NCBI GenBank assembly: GCA_017643395.1
Contig: JAEPNP010000001.1
Span: forward strand, 1,425,001 to 1,489,000
Direction: 5' to 3'
Source of the DNA: Rhodothermales bacterium
GTDB taxonomy: Bacteria; Bacteroidota; Rhodothermia; Rhodothermales; UBA10348
Length of the DNA: 64,000 nucleotides
Shown: piece after piece, positions 46,448 through 55,527 of the stretch
How positions within the stretch are numbered: position 1 is the stretch's first letter
Layout of the letters: every line of letters begins with the position of its first letter
The notes under the pieces: model-generated
Seen by the model: the letters and a program-made list of their open reading frames with translations, nothing else
Told to the model about the DNA's origin: nothing
The model's database searches: none
Position numbers and translations under genes: made by a program

Positions 46448-47899
46448 GTGAGTACGGAACACCAAGCCAACTCTGCGGGACACGTCATGGACGACTCCCC
46501 GCTGTTCGGTGCTGACCTCTCGTTCCACGACATCACCGAAATGGTGGCGTCGCATACCGAGAAGAAGACACCCATTGCGTGGTTCGCCGCCTTCTCGCTT
46601 GCGAACATCGGCCTCATGATCCTTCTGGTCATGATCGCCTACCTGTTCTGGAACGGCGTGGGGGTCTGGGGCCTGAACAACCCGGTCGGATGGGGCTATG
46701 CCATCGTGAACTTCGTGTTCTGGGTGGGCATCGGTCACGCCGGCACGCTGATCTCGGCGATTCTCTTCCTGTTCCGGCAGCAGTGGCGAACAGCCATCAA
46801 CCGGAGTGCGGAAGCGATGACCATCTTCGCGGTGATCTGCGCCCTGATCTTCCCGGGCATTCACGTGGGTCGCGTCTGGGCTGCCTACTGGATGCTGCCG
46901 ATCCCGAACCAGATGGAGATGTGGCCGCAGTTCAAGAGCCCCTTGCTCTGGGACGTGTTCGCGGTTTCGACCTACTTCACGGTCTCGCTGGTCTTCTGGT
47001 ACGTGGGTCTGATTCCGGACCTGGCCACGCTGCGGGACCGCGCCACGAACAAGATTCGCCAGCGGGTTCTCGGCGTGCTGTCGATGGGCTGGACCGGTGC
47101 CAACCGCCACTGGCGCAACTACGAGAAGGCCTACCTGCTGCTGGCCGCGCTGGCCACGCCTCTGGTGCTTTCGGTGCACTCGGTGGTGTCCTTCGACTTT
47201 GCGGTGTCCATTGTGCCCGGGTGGCATACCACCATCTTCCCGCCCTACTTCGTGGCGGGCGCCATCTTCTCAGGCTTTGCGATGGTGGTGACCCTGCTGG
47301 TGATAGCCCGGAAGATTTACAATCTGGAGGACATCATTACGATCGGTCACCTGGAGAAGATGAACATCATCATTCTCCTGACCGGCACCATGGTGGGCTT
47401 CGCCTACATCACGGAGTTCTTCATCGCCTGGTACTCGGGCGTTCAGTACGAGCAGTACGCGTTCCTCAATCGAGCCTTCGGGCCGTACGCGTGGGCCTAC
47501 TGGATCATGATGAGCTGCAACCTCTTCTTCCCGCAGTTCTTCTGGTTCAAGAAGCTGCGCACGAGTATCCCGTTCATGTTCGTGGTGTCCATCTTCGTGA
47601 ACGTGGGCATGTGGTTCGAGCGTTTCGTGATCACGGTCACCTCACTGCACCGGGACTACCTGCCCAGCTCCTGGGATTACTACTCCCCGACTGCGGTGGA
47701 TGTGCTGACGTTCGTCGGCTCCTTCGGCCTCTTCTTCACCCTCTTCCTGCTGTTCCTGCGCTTTGTGCCGATGGTCGCCATCGCCGAGGTGAAGGCCGTC
47801 AAGCCGGAGGCGGATCCGCACTACTACGACGGTCACGGCGACGGACACGCGGGACATGAGCTCCCGACCGCCGCCCCCGGACCGCCCGCTACAGCCTGA
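46448..47899 (+). CDS. actC: Alternative complex III subunit ActC (NrfD-like)
   Basis: 483 residues, about ten membrane helices ([88 protein letters not shown]). NrfD/PsrC family; quinol-binding membrane subunit of ACIII. The H/D-rich C-terminal tail ([14 protein letters not shown]) is odd and possibly metal-binding. GTG start at 46448 follows actB by 16 bp. actD starts 7 bp after its stop. Confidence 0.95.
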   Translation: MSTEHQANSAGHVMDDSPLFGADLSFHDITEMVASHTEKKTPIAWFAAFSLANIGLMILLVMIAYLFWNGVGVWGLNNPVGWGYAIVNFVFWVGIGHAGTLISAILFLFRQQWRTAINRSAEAMTIFAVICALIFPGIHVGRVWAAYWMLPIPNQMEMWPQFKSPLLWDVFAVSTYFTVSLVFWYVGLIPDLATLRDRATNKIRQRVLGVLSMGWTGANRHWRNYEKAYLLLAALATPLVLSVHSVVSFDFAVSIVPGWHTTIFPPYFVAGAIFSGFAMVVTLLVIARKIYNLEDIITIGHLEKMNIIILLTGTMVGFAYITEFFIAWYSGVQYEQYAFLNRAFGPYAWAYWIMMSCNLFFPQFFWFKKLRTSIPFMFVVSIFVNVGMWFERFVITVTSLHRDYLPSSWDYYSPTAVDVLTFVGSFGLFFTLFLLFLRFVPMVAIAEVKAVKPEADPHYYDGHGDGHAGHELPTAAPGPPATA

Positions 47900-47906
47900 C
47901 AAAGTC

Positions 47907-48524
47907 ATGAACCCAGTTAAAGAACTGATTCGCGACGTCAAGGCGTCGATGGGCATCTTCGAGAGCCCGAACCCCGAGCTTCACGGCCTGCTGGCCGAAT
48001 TCCCCAACCCGGGCGCCCTCTACCATGCGGCAGAAGGCGTGCGCGATGCGGGGTACAAGCATTTCGATGCGCACAGCCCGTTCCCCATCCACGGCATGGA
48101 TGATGCCATGGGGCTCGGCAATTCGCTGGTCGGGTGGATCACCTTCGGCGGCGGTATTGCGGGCCTCGCCCTGGGTACCTGGCTGCAGTGGTGGACCGGC
48201 GCAGTGGACTACCCGCTCAACATCAGCGGCAAGCCCTTCTTTGCCGTCGAGCCTTCGATCCCGGTGATGTTCGAGCTGACCATCCTGCTCAGCGCGCTCT
48301 CTACCGTGGCCGGCATGTTCGCCCTGAACGGACTGCCCCGCCCCTACAACCCGCTCTTCTATTCCTCCAACTTTGCCCGCGCTACCGACGACGCGTTCTT
48401 CCTGCACATCGCAGCGACGGACCGCCGGTTCGAGAAGGACGGCACACGCCGACTGCTTGAAGATCTCGGAGCCACGACCATCGAGGTCATCCGTGATCGC
48501 GGCGACTCGGATCTGGAGGACTGA
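47907..48524 (+). CDS. actD: Alternative complex III subunit ActD (DUF3341)
   Basis: 205 residues, DUF3341. Two central membrane helices (WITFGGGIAGLALGTWLQWWTGA and IPVMFELTILLSALSTVAGMFAL) with HSPFPIHGMDDAMGL before the first and GLPRPYNPLFYSSNFARATDDAFFLHI after the second, both family hallmarks. ATG at 47907 is chosen over an in-frame start at 47856 that would overlap actC. Structural subunit of ACIII; no cofactor. Confidence 0.94.
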   Translation: MNPVKELIRDVKASMGIFESPNPELHGLLAEFPNPGALYHAAEGVRDAGYKHFDAHSPFPIHGMDDAMGLGNSLVGWITFGGGIAGLALGTWLQWWTGAVDYPLNISGKPFFAVEPSIPVMFELTILLSALSTVAGMFALNGLPRPYNPLFYSSNFARATDDAFFLHIAATDRRFEKDGTRRLLEDLGATTIEVIRDRGDSDLED

Positions 48525-48525
48525 C

Positions 48526-49170
48526 ATGCGCCTGGTATCCATGACCATGATTTCCCGCGCGATGTCGCTTCTGGCGCTGGTGGCCCTCGTAGGCTGCCGG
48601 GGCACGGTAAGTGACCAGCCGCCGATCCATATCAATCCGAACATGGACTGGCAGGAGCGCTTCGATCCGCAGGAGCGGAACGATTTCTTTGCCGATGGGC
48701 GGGCCATGCGACCCCCGGTCCCCGGTACCGTGGCGCGCGGATTCCTGCGTGAAGACACGGCGTTCCACTTCGGTCGCGATGCTTCCGGCAACTTCGTGGA
48801 AGGCATGCCGGTCGAAGTGACTGCCGAGCTCATGGAGCGCGGTCAGGAGCGGTACGAGATTTTCTGCGCCGTTTGCCACGGTAGCGCCGGTGACGGGCAG
48901 GGCATCATCATGACGGGCAACTACGGCTACGTGCCTGCGCCGACGTACCACTCAGACCTGCTGCGTTCCGCGCCGGACGGCTACATGTTCGACGTTATCG
49001 GCAATGGCGTGCGCAGCATGCCGGGCTACGCTCAGCAGATCCCGATCGCAGACCGTTGGGCCATCACCGCCTACATCCGTGCCCTGCAGCGCAGCCAGTT
49101 CGCGGGCGGTGCGGACGTAGCAGGCGGTCCCCAGAATGTGCAATCAGCCGGCACCAGCTCGGCCCCATAG
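48526..49170 (+). CDS. actE: Alternative complex III subunit ActE, monohaem cytochrome c lipoprotein
   Basis: 214 residues. Signal peptide with lipobox (LLALVALVGC), so lipid-anchored facing the periplasm. One haem motif, CAVCH, in RYEIFCAVCHGSAGDGQGI, with a likely distal methionine in RSMPGYAQQIPIADRWAI. The N-terminal part (IHINPNMDWQERFDPQERNDFFADGRAMRPPVPGTVARG) is typical of ActE. One base separates the actD stop and this start. It hands electrons onwards from ACIII. Confidence 0.94.
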   Translation: MRLVSMTMISRAMSLLALVALVGCRGTVSDQPPIHINPNMDWQERFDPQERNDFFADGRAMRPPVPGTVARGFLREDTAFHFGRDASGNFVEGMPVEVTAELMERGQERYEIFCAVCHGSAGDGQGIIMTGNYGYVPAPTYHSDLLRSAPDGYMFDVIGNGVRSMPGYAQQIPIADRWAITAYIRALQRSQFAGGADVAGGPQNVQSAGTSSAP

Positions 49171-49179
49171 TTCGTATCC

Positions 49180-50442
49180 ATGGCGACTATTCGTTCAAGC
49201 AACCCGCTGGTCTGGCTCTTCGACCCGATCCAGCCGACGCGAGAAGGGGCCAACGAGTCCTACCGATTCTCGGGCTCATCGATGGCCTGGGTGGTGCCGA
49301 CCGCGATCGGTGTTATCGCACTCGTGGCGACGTTCGCCATGGGCTTTGCCTCGGAAGATCGCAGCCAGTTCTACTTCTCGTATCTGACCGCGTGGTCGTA
49401 CGGCCTTTCGCTGGCCGTGGGCGCGCTGTTCTTCGTCCTCATCCAGCACGTGACCAAGGCCCGGTGGAGCGTGGTTTTCCGACGCATCCCCGAGGCGCTG
49501 CTCTGGTCGTTCCCGCTGCTGGCTGTGCTGGGCATCCCCGTGCTGCTCGGCATGCACGACCTGTACGAATGGACGCACGAGTACCTCTACGATCCGACCA
49601 GCGATCAGTACGACGCCGTTCTGGACGGCAAGCGCTCCTATCTGAATACGCCGTTCTTCCTCGGCCGCATGGCGTTCTATTTCGTCATGTGGACGTACAT
49701 CTCGTACCGGCTGTACACCGTCTCGGTGAAGCAGGACGAGTCGCGTGACATCGAGGACACCCGCAGCATGCGCTTTACCAGCGCGTGGGGTCTGGCCATT
49801 ACGGCCGTCACGACGGCCTTCGCGTCCTTCGACATTCTCATGTCCACGTACCCGCACTGGTTCTCGACCATCTTCGGTGTCTACTTTTTCGCGGGCTCCT
49901 TCCTTGCGATCATGGCCTTCATGATCGTGCTCGCCATGGCGTTCCAGCGCAGCGACATGATGCCTGGAATGACCGTGGAGCATTACCAGGATCTGGGCAA
50001 GTTCATGTTCGGGTTCGTCGTGTTCTGGGCGTACATCGCATTCAGCCAGTACATGCTGATCTGGTATGGAAACCTTCCGGAGGAGACCGTCTGGTACAAG
50101 TATCGTCTCAGTCACGGCTGGGAGGCCCACAGTGCCGCGCTGCTCATCGCCCATTTCATTCTGCCGTTCCTGGTGCTTGTAGGCCGATGGGCCAAGCGCC
50201 TGCGTCCGTTGCTGGCGTTCATGGCCGTCTGGATTCTGGTGATGCACTGGTTCGACTTCCACTGGATTGTCATGCCGGTCCTGCACGCGGACCAGGCGCA
50301 GTTCAGCCCGCAGGACTTCACCGCATTTGCAGGCATTACCGGCGTTCTCGTGGGCCTGGTTGTATTCCGGCTGAGCCGCCACAGCATGGTGCCCCAGGGC
50401 GATCCCCGCCTGAAGCACTCGCTTCATTTCAAGAACACCTGA
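49180..50442 (+). CDS. actF: Alternative complex III subunit ActF
   Basis: 420 residues, about ten membrane helices, paralogous to ActC but shorter in its loops. Seen: SMAWVVPTAIGVIALVATFAMGFA, WSYGLSLAVGALFFVLIQHVTKARWSVVFRR, TPFFLGRMAFYFVMWTYISY, FASFDILMSTYPHWFSTIFGVYFFAG, FAYIAFSQYMLIWYGNLPEET-like stretch and HFILPFLVLVGRWAKR. Last gene of the canonical actABCDEF order. A weak hairpin lies right after its stop. Confidence 0.94.
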   Translation: MATIRSSNPLVWLFDPIQPTREGANESYRFSGSSMAWVVPTAIGVIALVATFAMGFASEDRSQFYFSYLTAWSYGLSLAVGALFFVLIQHVTKARWSVVFRRIPEALLWSFPLLAVLGIPVLLGMHDLYEWTHEYLYDPTSDQYDAVLDGKRSYLNTPFFLGRMAFYFVMWTYISYRLYTVSVKQDESRDIEDTRSMRFTSAWGLAITAVTTAFASFDILMSTYPHWFSTIFGVYFFAGSFLAIMAFMIVLAMAFQRSDMMPGMTVEHYQDLGKFMFGFVVFWAYIAFSQYMLIWYGNLPEETVWYKYRLSHGWEAHSAALLIAHFILPFLVLVGRWAKRLRPLLAFMAVWILVMHWFDFHWIVMPVLHADQAQFSPQDFTAFAGITGVLVGLVVFRLSRHSMVPQGDPRLKHSLHFKNT

Positions 50443-50492
50443 GGCAACTGCCCGCGTGTTCCCCCCGGAGTGGGGCCCGGCTGCCTATTTTG
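50443..50492 (+). terminator. Possible weak terminator or attenuator after actF
   Basis: CCCC (50463-50466) can pair with GGGG (50472-50475), framed by GGCA (50443-50446) and TGCC (50482-50485), followed by TATTTTG. The stem is short and interrupted. It may partly separate the act genes from the oxidase genes, or be incidental. Confidence 0.3.
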
Positions 50493-50565
50493 ACCATGCC
50501 TTCACCGGGCATATCAATCAATCGGCCTGTGAACTCGTTCGCACGGTCGAACACCAAGCACGGGT

Positions 50566-50907
50566 ATGGATCACGCAATAGACAACGCAGGCGTTGAGGG
50601 AGAAGGCATCCCGGTAAACGGAGTGCTTCTCATGTTCGGTGCCATTGTGGCGGCGCTGGCCGTTGTGGTCGTCGTTACCGTTTCCATCCTGGGAGACGAG
50701 TTCAAGGCTGCCGAGGTGATGGCGACCGAGACCACGGGCTATCCGCTTCTCCGAGAGACGCAGTCCTCGGCGCAGGCCCTGCTGACGCGCAACGAAGTAG
50801 TGGACGCCGGCCAGGGTGTGTTTCGCATACCGATCGAGCGCGCCATGCAGCTGACGGTTGCCGAGAGCGGTCCGACCGCAACGGACCAGATCACGCTGCG
50901 ACGCTGA
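50566..50907 (+). CDS. Small membrane protein in respiratory cluster
   Basis: 113 residues. One membrane helix (GVLLMFGAIVAALAVVVVVTVSIL, about 19-42), then a soluble domain of about 70 residues predicted to face the periplasm (ETTGYPLLRETQSSAQALLTRNEVVDAGQGVFRIPIERAMQLTVAES). No cofactor motif, and no family is recognised. The RIPIERAMQL stretch resembles a motif common in small proteins next to SCO or oxidase genes of Bacteroidetes. The position between actF and the SCO gene, with the SCO start 1 bp after its stop, suggests an accessory or assembly subunit of ACIII or the oxidase (for example an ActG-like role). Confidence 0.75.
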   Translation: MDHAIDNAGVEGEGIPVNGVLLMFGAIVAALAVVVVVTVSILGDEFKAAEVMATETTGYPLLRETQSSAQALLTRNEVVDAGQGVFRIPIERAMQLTVAESGPTATDQITLRR

Positions 50908-50908
50908 G

Positions 50909-51745
50909 GTGAAACGCGGGCTGCTCATAGCGCTCGTTTCGCTGCTGCCGCTGACGGTTTCCGCGCAGCGCACCGGTGAGTTGCCGGCCGTCTTCGACGG
51001 TGTCGGCATCGAGGAACAGTTGGGAAGCACACTGCCGCTCGACTTGCAATTCGCGGATGCCGAGGGAAACCCGGTAACCCTGGGCCGCTACTTCACAGGC
51101 TCGAGGCCCGTGATGTTGAATCTCGTGTATCACGAGTGCCCGATGCTCTGCAGCCTGATGCTGACGGAGTTCACCAAGACCCTCATCGACCTCAACGAGT
51201 CTGAAGGCTGGGTGCCGGGCCAGCAATTCGATGTGGTTACGATCAGCTTCTCGGCGGTAGAGGTCCCGGAAATGGCGGCGCGCGCCAAGGCGCGCTATCT
51301 GGACCAACTCGGTCTGGAGCAGGCAGCCCGCGGCTGGCACTTCCTGACCGGATCCCAGGAGTCGATCGATGCGATTTCCGAGGCCATGGGTTACGGATTC
51401 AAGTGGGTCGAGGCCTCCCAGGAGTACGCCCATCCGGCGGCCCTCATGCTGGCCAGCCCGGAAGGTGTGCTGACCCGGTACATTCACGGCCTCACCTTCG
51501 AAGCGCGGGATGTGAAGCTCGCAGTGATCGAGGCATCGGAAGGGCGGGTTGGCACCGCCATGGACAAGATTTTTCTCTTCTGCTACCGCTATGACTCCCA
51601 GGCCAATTCCTACGTGGCCGACGCCTGGGCCATCATGCGTGCAGGAGGGCTTTTGACGATGATTCTGCTGGGAGGCACCCTCCTGGTACTCTGGCGCCGC
51701 GAGCGCCGAACGCTGGACCCCGGTTCGCCGGCGGTCAGCACCTAA
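50909..51745 (+). CDS. SCO1/SenC family copper chaperone
   Basis: 278 residues. Delivers copper to the CuA site of cytochrome oxidase. Signal peptide (KRGLLIALVSLLPLTVSAQ), then a thioredoxin fold with copper motif CPMLC (Cys77, Cys81) and the conserved His in QEYAHPAALMLASPEGVLTRY. A C-terminal membrane helix (AGGLLTMILLGGTLLVLW) anchors it. GTG at 50909 chosen, one base after the previous stop. It lies directly before coxB, whose product contains the CuA site it would load. Confidence 0.93.
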   Translation: MKRGLLIALVSLLPLTVSAQRTGELPAVFDGVGIEEQLGSTLPLDLQFADAEGNPVTLGRYFTGSRPVMLNLVYHECPMLCSLMLTEFTKTLIDLNESEGWVPGQQFDVVTISFSAVEVPEMAARAKARYLDQLGLEQAARGWHFLTGSQESIDAISEAMGYGFKWVEASQEYAHPAALMLASPEGVLTRYIHGLTFEARDVKLAVIEASEGRVGTAMDKIFLFCYRYDSQANSYVADAWAIMRAGGLLTMILLGGTLLVLWRRERRTLDPGSPAVST

Positions 51746-51776
51746 TCCGCCACGGCGGGAAAGAGACTGAACAACC

Positions 51777-52709
51777 ATGGGAGAAAACGGAACCACATGG
51801 CTTCCTGAGGCGGCGTCGACCATCGCGCCCGAGGTGGACGCGCTGTTCTACTTCGTCCTCTGGACGAGCGTAGTCATGTTCATCGGTGTAGTGGTCGCGA
51901 TGGCCTACTACGGCATGAAGTTTCGCCGGCGCGACCCCTCCTACGTGCCGCCGGCACACCACGAGAGCCGCTTGATTGAAACGGCCAGCATCGTGATCCC
52001 CACGATCCTGGTGCTCATTGTCTTCACCTGGGGCTTCAAGGTGTTCATCAAGATGTACGCAGCCCCCCCGGATTCCTACGAGATCACCGTGCGCGGCAAG
52101 CAGTGGTTCTGGGAGTACGAGTACGACAACGGCGTCGTGGTGGCCAATGAGTTCTATGTGCCCATCGGCCGCCCGGTCAAGCTGAACATGAGCGCCACCG
52201 ATGTGCTGCACTCGTACTTCATCCCGGACTTCCGCGTCAAGCACGACGTGCTGCCCAATCGCTACACCAGTCTGTGGTTTCAGGTGGACGAAGCGGGGGA
52301 GTACCAGGTGTATTGCACGGAGTATTGCGGCACGCAGCATTCAGCCATGCTGAGCACGCTGGTGGCCGTGCCCCAGGCTGAGTTTGATTCGTGGCTGGCC
52401 AACCAGAATCAGGACCTGCCGCCTGCAGAACTGGGCGAATTGCTGTATACCCAGTACGCATGCAACGCTTGCCACTCCACCGACGGCGTCGCAGGAGTGG
52501 GTCCCACCTTCCAGGGTCTTTACGAGGCGGCCCGCCCCCTGGCGGACGGCTCGACCGTCACCGCTGACGACAACTACCTGCGTCAGTCCATCCTCGATCC
52601 CGCCTCGCAGTTGGTGCAGGGTTATGGTCCGGTTATGCCGGCCACCTACACCTCTTTCTCGGCGAAGCAGCTCGATGGACTGATCGCTTACATAAAGGCG
52701 CTGCAGTAG
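51777..52709 (+). CDS. ctaC: Cytochrome c oxidase subunit II with fused cytochrome c (caa3)
   Basis: 310 residues. Two membrane helices (LFYFVLWTSVVMFIGVVVAMAYY and ETASIVIPTILVLIVFTWGFKVFI), cupredoxin domain with KQWFWEYEYDNG and the CuA ligands in YCTEYCGTQHSAM (about 180-192), then a fused cytochrome c with CNACH and a distal methionine in GYGPVMPATYTSFS. The fusion makes this a caa3-type oxidase. Accepts electrons from ACIII, possibly in a supercomplex. ctaD starts 9 bp downstream. Confidence 0.95.
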   Translation: MGENGTTWLPEAASTIAPEVDALFYFVLWTSVVMFIGVVVAMAYYGMKFRRRDPSYVPPAHHESRLIETASIVIPTILVLIVFTWGFKVFIKMYAAPPDSYEITVRGKQWFWEYEYDNGVVVANEFYVPIGRPVKLNMSATDVLHSYFIPDFRVKHDVLPNRYTSLWFQVDEAGEYQVYCTEYCGTQHSAMLSTLVAVPQAEFDSWLANQNQDLPPAELGELLYTQYACNACHSTDGVAGVGPTFQGLYEAARPLADGSTVTADDNYLRQSILDPASQLVQGYGPVMPATYTSFSAKQLDGLIAYIKALQ

Positions 52710-52718
52710 CCAATACCT

Positions 52719-54407
52719 ATGACCGCATCGTCCGTACTTGCTCCCAAGGAGCACTACCTCAACCACGACAACTCGATCAAGGGGTGGCTACTGACCGTAG
52801 ACCACAAGAAGATCGGGATTATGTACCTGGTGGCGGTCTCGCTGGCCTTCCTGGCCGGTGGCATCCTCGCCATCCTGGTGCGCACGGAGTTGTCGGCGCC
52901 CGGCGAGACCATCATGGGTCCGGACGCCTACAACCAGTCGTTCACCCTGCACGCCGTGCTGATGGTGTTCGCCTTCATCATCCCGGCAATTCCAGCCATC
53001 ATGGGCAACTTCGCACTGCCCATCCAGCTGGGCGCGAAGGATGTGGCGTTCCCAAGACTCAACCTCGCGAGCTTCTATATCTACCTGATTGGTGCGGCGA
53101 TCACGCTCTGCGCGCTGATCGTGGGCCGGATCGACGGCGGCTGGACCTTCTACGCGCCGTACTCGACGAGCGTGGGCAACGGGGTGCTGTTCGTCACAAT
53201 GGGGGTCTTTGTGATGGGCTTCAGTTCCATCCTGACGGGACTGAACTTCATCGTGACCACCCACAAGATGCGCGCACCGGGACTCACCTGGTCGCGGCTG
53301 CCGCTCTTTGTCTGGTCCATCTATGCGACCTCCATTGTGCAGGTCCTGGCCACGCCGGTGATCGGCATCACGATGCTGCTGCTCTTCATGGAGAAGCTGA
53401 TCGGCATCGGCATCTTTGATCCGGCACTCGGGGGAGACCCGGTCCTGTTCCAGCACTTCTTCTGGTTCTACAGCCACCCGGCCGTCTACATCATGATCCT
53501 GCCCGCCTTCGGGGTGATTTCGGATCTGATGGGCACGTTCAGCCGCAACCGCGTGGCAGGCTACAAATTCGTGGCGCTGTCTTCGGTGGCCATCGCTTTC
53601 CTGGGCTTCCTGGTCTGGGGACACCACATGTTCGTGTCCGGCCAGTCGGCCACGTCATCGATCGTGTTCTCCCTGATTACCTACCTGATCGGTATCCCGA
53701 CGGGCGTGAAGGTGATCAACTGGGTGCTGACCATGAATCGGGGCTCGGTGTCGTTCAAGACGCCGATGCTCTACGCGCTCATGTTCCTGATCACGTTTTC
53801 CATCGGTGGCTTCACCGGCATCATGCTGGGCGTGCTGGCCATTGACGTGCACCTGCACGACACCTACTTCGTGGTGGCGCACTTCCATTACGTCATGATG
53901 GGTGGCAACGTGATCGCGGCCCTGGGTGGCCTGCATTACTGGTGGCCGAAGATGTTCGGCAAGATGTACAACGAGACCGCCGGAGTCATCGCCTCCATTC
54001 TCGTCTTCATCGGGTTCAATCTCACCTTCTTCCCGCAGTTCATCATGGGTAGCCGCGGCATGCCGCGACGCTACTATGACTACCTGCCGGAATTCGAGAT
54101 CTACCACCAGCTCTCCACCCTCGGCTCCTACATCCTGGCCGTGGGCCTGTTCATGATCCTGTTCTACATGGTGTGGAGCCTGATCAAGGGCAAGCAGGCC
54201 GGTCCCAATCCGTGGGGCGCGCTCACGCTCGAGTGGACGCATACGACCACACCGCCGGACCACCACAACTTCCACCACACCCCGGTGGTAACGCGTGGCC
54301 CCTACGACTACCATCTGGCCAAGGAGCTCTTTGAAGGAGATTCGGGCGATGGCGCCGCGGCAACGCCGCCGGAGCTCGCGCCGAAGGCACCCTCAGAGGC
54401 CCACTAA
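52719..54407 (+). CDS. ctaD: Cytochrome c oxidase subunit I, A2 type
   Basis: 562 residues, 12 membrane helices. Carries the haem a/a3 and CuB site. Helix VI reads WFYSHPAVYIMILPAFG, with Tyr251, Ser252, His253 and Tyr257. The YSHPxV form replaces the Glu of A1-type enzymes and defines the A2 proton-channel type found in Rhodothermus marinus. CuB histidines follow (WGHHMF) and the haem ligand segment HDTYFVVAHFHYVMMGG is present. The oxidase reduces oxygen and pumps protons. Confidence 0.96.
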   Translation: MTASSVLAPKEHYLNHDNSIKGWLLTVDHKKIGIMYLVAVSLAFLAGGILAILVRTELSAPGETIMGPDAYNQSFTLHAVLMVFAFIIPAIPAIMGNFALPIQLGAKDVAFPRLNLASFYIYLIGAAITLCALIVGRIDGGWTFYAPYSTSVGNGVLFVTMGVFVMGFSSILTGLNFIVTTHKMRAPGLTWSRLPLFVWSIYATSIVQVLATPVIGITMLLLFMEKLIGIGIFDPALGGDPVLFQHFFWFYSHPAVYIMILPAFGVISDLMGTFSRNRVAGYKFVALSSVAIAFLGFLVWGHHMFVSGQSATSSIVFSLITYLIGIPTGVKVINWVLTMNRGSVSFKTPMLYALMFLITFSIGGFTGIMLGVLAIDVHLHDTYFVVAHFHYVMMGGNVIAALGGLHYWWPKMFGKMYNETAGVIASILVFIGFNLTFFPQFIMGSRGMPRRYYDYLPEFEIYHQLSTLGSYILAVGLFMILFYMVWSLIKGKQAGPNPWGALTLEWTHTTTPPDHHNFHHTPVVTRGPYDYHLAKELFEGDSGDGAAATPPELAPKAPSEAH

Positions 54408-54425
54408 CCCCAGTACTCCAGACTC

Positions 54426-55103
54426 ATGGCACAACCTGCAGCGGGGGCTCCCGCTCACCTGAAGCACTACTTCGTGTCGTCGGACCAGCAGTTCGACGCC
54501 GCGAAGATGGGGATGTGGCTCTTCCTCATTACCGAGATCCTGCTCTTCAGCGGGATGTTCGTGGCCTACACTGTCTACCGGGTGTGGCATCCGGAGGTCT
54601 TTGTGGCTGCCTCGGATCTGCTTGACTGGAAACTCGGGGGCGTCAACACGCTGGTGCTGCTCGCTTCCTCGTTCACGGTTGCCTTCGGCATCCAGAACAT
54701 CCAGAAAGGCAACCAGAAGGGGTTGATCATCAACCTGGCAATCACCCTGCTCTGCGCCGTCATCTTCATGTGCATCAAGTATGTGGAGTACGTCGGCAAG
54801 TTTGAGGCGGGCATTTTCCCGGGGGCTGCCTACGCCCCGGTGGGCGATTACCACGGCCACGCCATGGCCGAATACGCAGATGTGCTGTTCCTGCCGCAGT
54901 TCTTCTCGATCTACTTCGTGATGACCGGCATCCACGGCTTCCACGTGCTGGTGGGCATGGGCATCTTCACCTGGCTGATTATCCGGGCGTACAAGGGGCA
55001 TTTCAGTCCGGAGTACTACACACCGATCGAGCTGTCCGGCCTCTACTGGCACCTTGTGGACATCATCTGGATTTTCCTCTTCCCACTGCTCTACCTGATC
55101 TGA
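54426..55103 (+). CDS. ctaE: Cytochrome c oxidase subunit III
   Basis: 225 residues, about five membrane helices. Seen: KMGMWLFLITEILLFSGMFVAYTVYRVWHPEVF, NTLVLLASSFTVAFGIQNIQKGNQKG, GIFPGAAYAP, FLPQFFSIYFVMTGIHGFHVLVGMGIFTWL, and the terminal YWHLVDIIWIFLFPLLYLI, all typical. Stabilises the proton-pumping core. Begins 19 bp after ctaD and ends 4 bp before the subunit IV gene. Confidence 0.96.
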   Translation: MAQPAAGAPAHLKHYFVSSDQQFDAAKMGMWLFLITEILLFSGMFVAYTVYRVWHPEVFVAASDLLDWKLGGVNTLVLLASSFTVAFGIQNIQKGNQKGLIINLAITLLCAVIFMCIKYVEYVGKFEAGIFPGAAYAPVGDYHGHAMAEYADVLFLPQFFSIYFVMTGIHGFHVLVGMGIFTWLIIRAYKGHFSPEYYTPIELSGLYWHLVDIIWIFLFPLLYLI

Positions 55104-55107
55104 CGAG

Positions 55108-55500
55108 ATGGCACACGGACATCACATCTCCAGCACCCGACTGCTCGTCACGGTCTTCGGAGCGCTGGTCTTTCTGACCATCATCACGGTGATCACCTCC
55201 CGCATGGACCTCGGTGCGCTCGACGTGCCCGTGGCGCTTGCCATCGCGTCCCTGAAGGCGGCGCTGGTGGTCGGCTACTTCATGATGCTCAAGTACGACA
55301 ACCGGGTGAATGCGCTGGTCTTTGCGGTCGGCTCCCTGTTTGTAGTCGTCTTTCTGGTATTCACGCTGCTCGATACGACCACACGCGGTGACCTGCCGAA
55401 CACCGTAGAAGGCACCATCATGGAGGAGCAGCGGGACCTGGAGGCTCTGGAGGCGCGAGCCGCCGACGTGCCGGCGGCGGACGCGCAGCCCGCAAATTAG
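55108..55500 (+). CDS. Cytochrome c oxidase subunit IV family protein
   Basis: 130 residues. Three membrane helices (LLVTVFGALVFLTIITVIT, VPVALAIASLKAALVVGYFMMLKYDNRVNAL, VFAVGSLFVVVFLVFTLLD) match the small caa3 subunit IV (COX4_pro-type). The acidic alanine-rich tail (EEQRDLEALEARAADVPAADAQPAN) is soluble. Last gene of the respiratory block; converges on the amidohydrolase gene 27 bp away. Confidence 0.9.
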   Translation: MAHGHHISSTRLLVTVFGALVFLTIITVITSRMDLGALDVPVALAIASLKAALVVGYFMMLKYDNRVNALVFAVGSLFVVVFLVFTLLDTTTRGDLPNTVEGTIMEEQRDLEALEARAADVPAADAQPAN

Positions 55501-55527
55501 ACGGGCGCGGCAGCTTCGCGAGCGGGC

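Noticed and set aside
49276-50427. 383-codon open frame opposite actF
   Set aside because: His/Glu/Arg-rich translation typical of the reverse complement of membrane helices; actF is certain.
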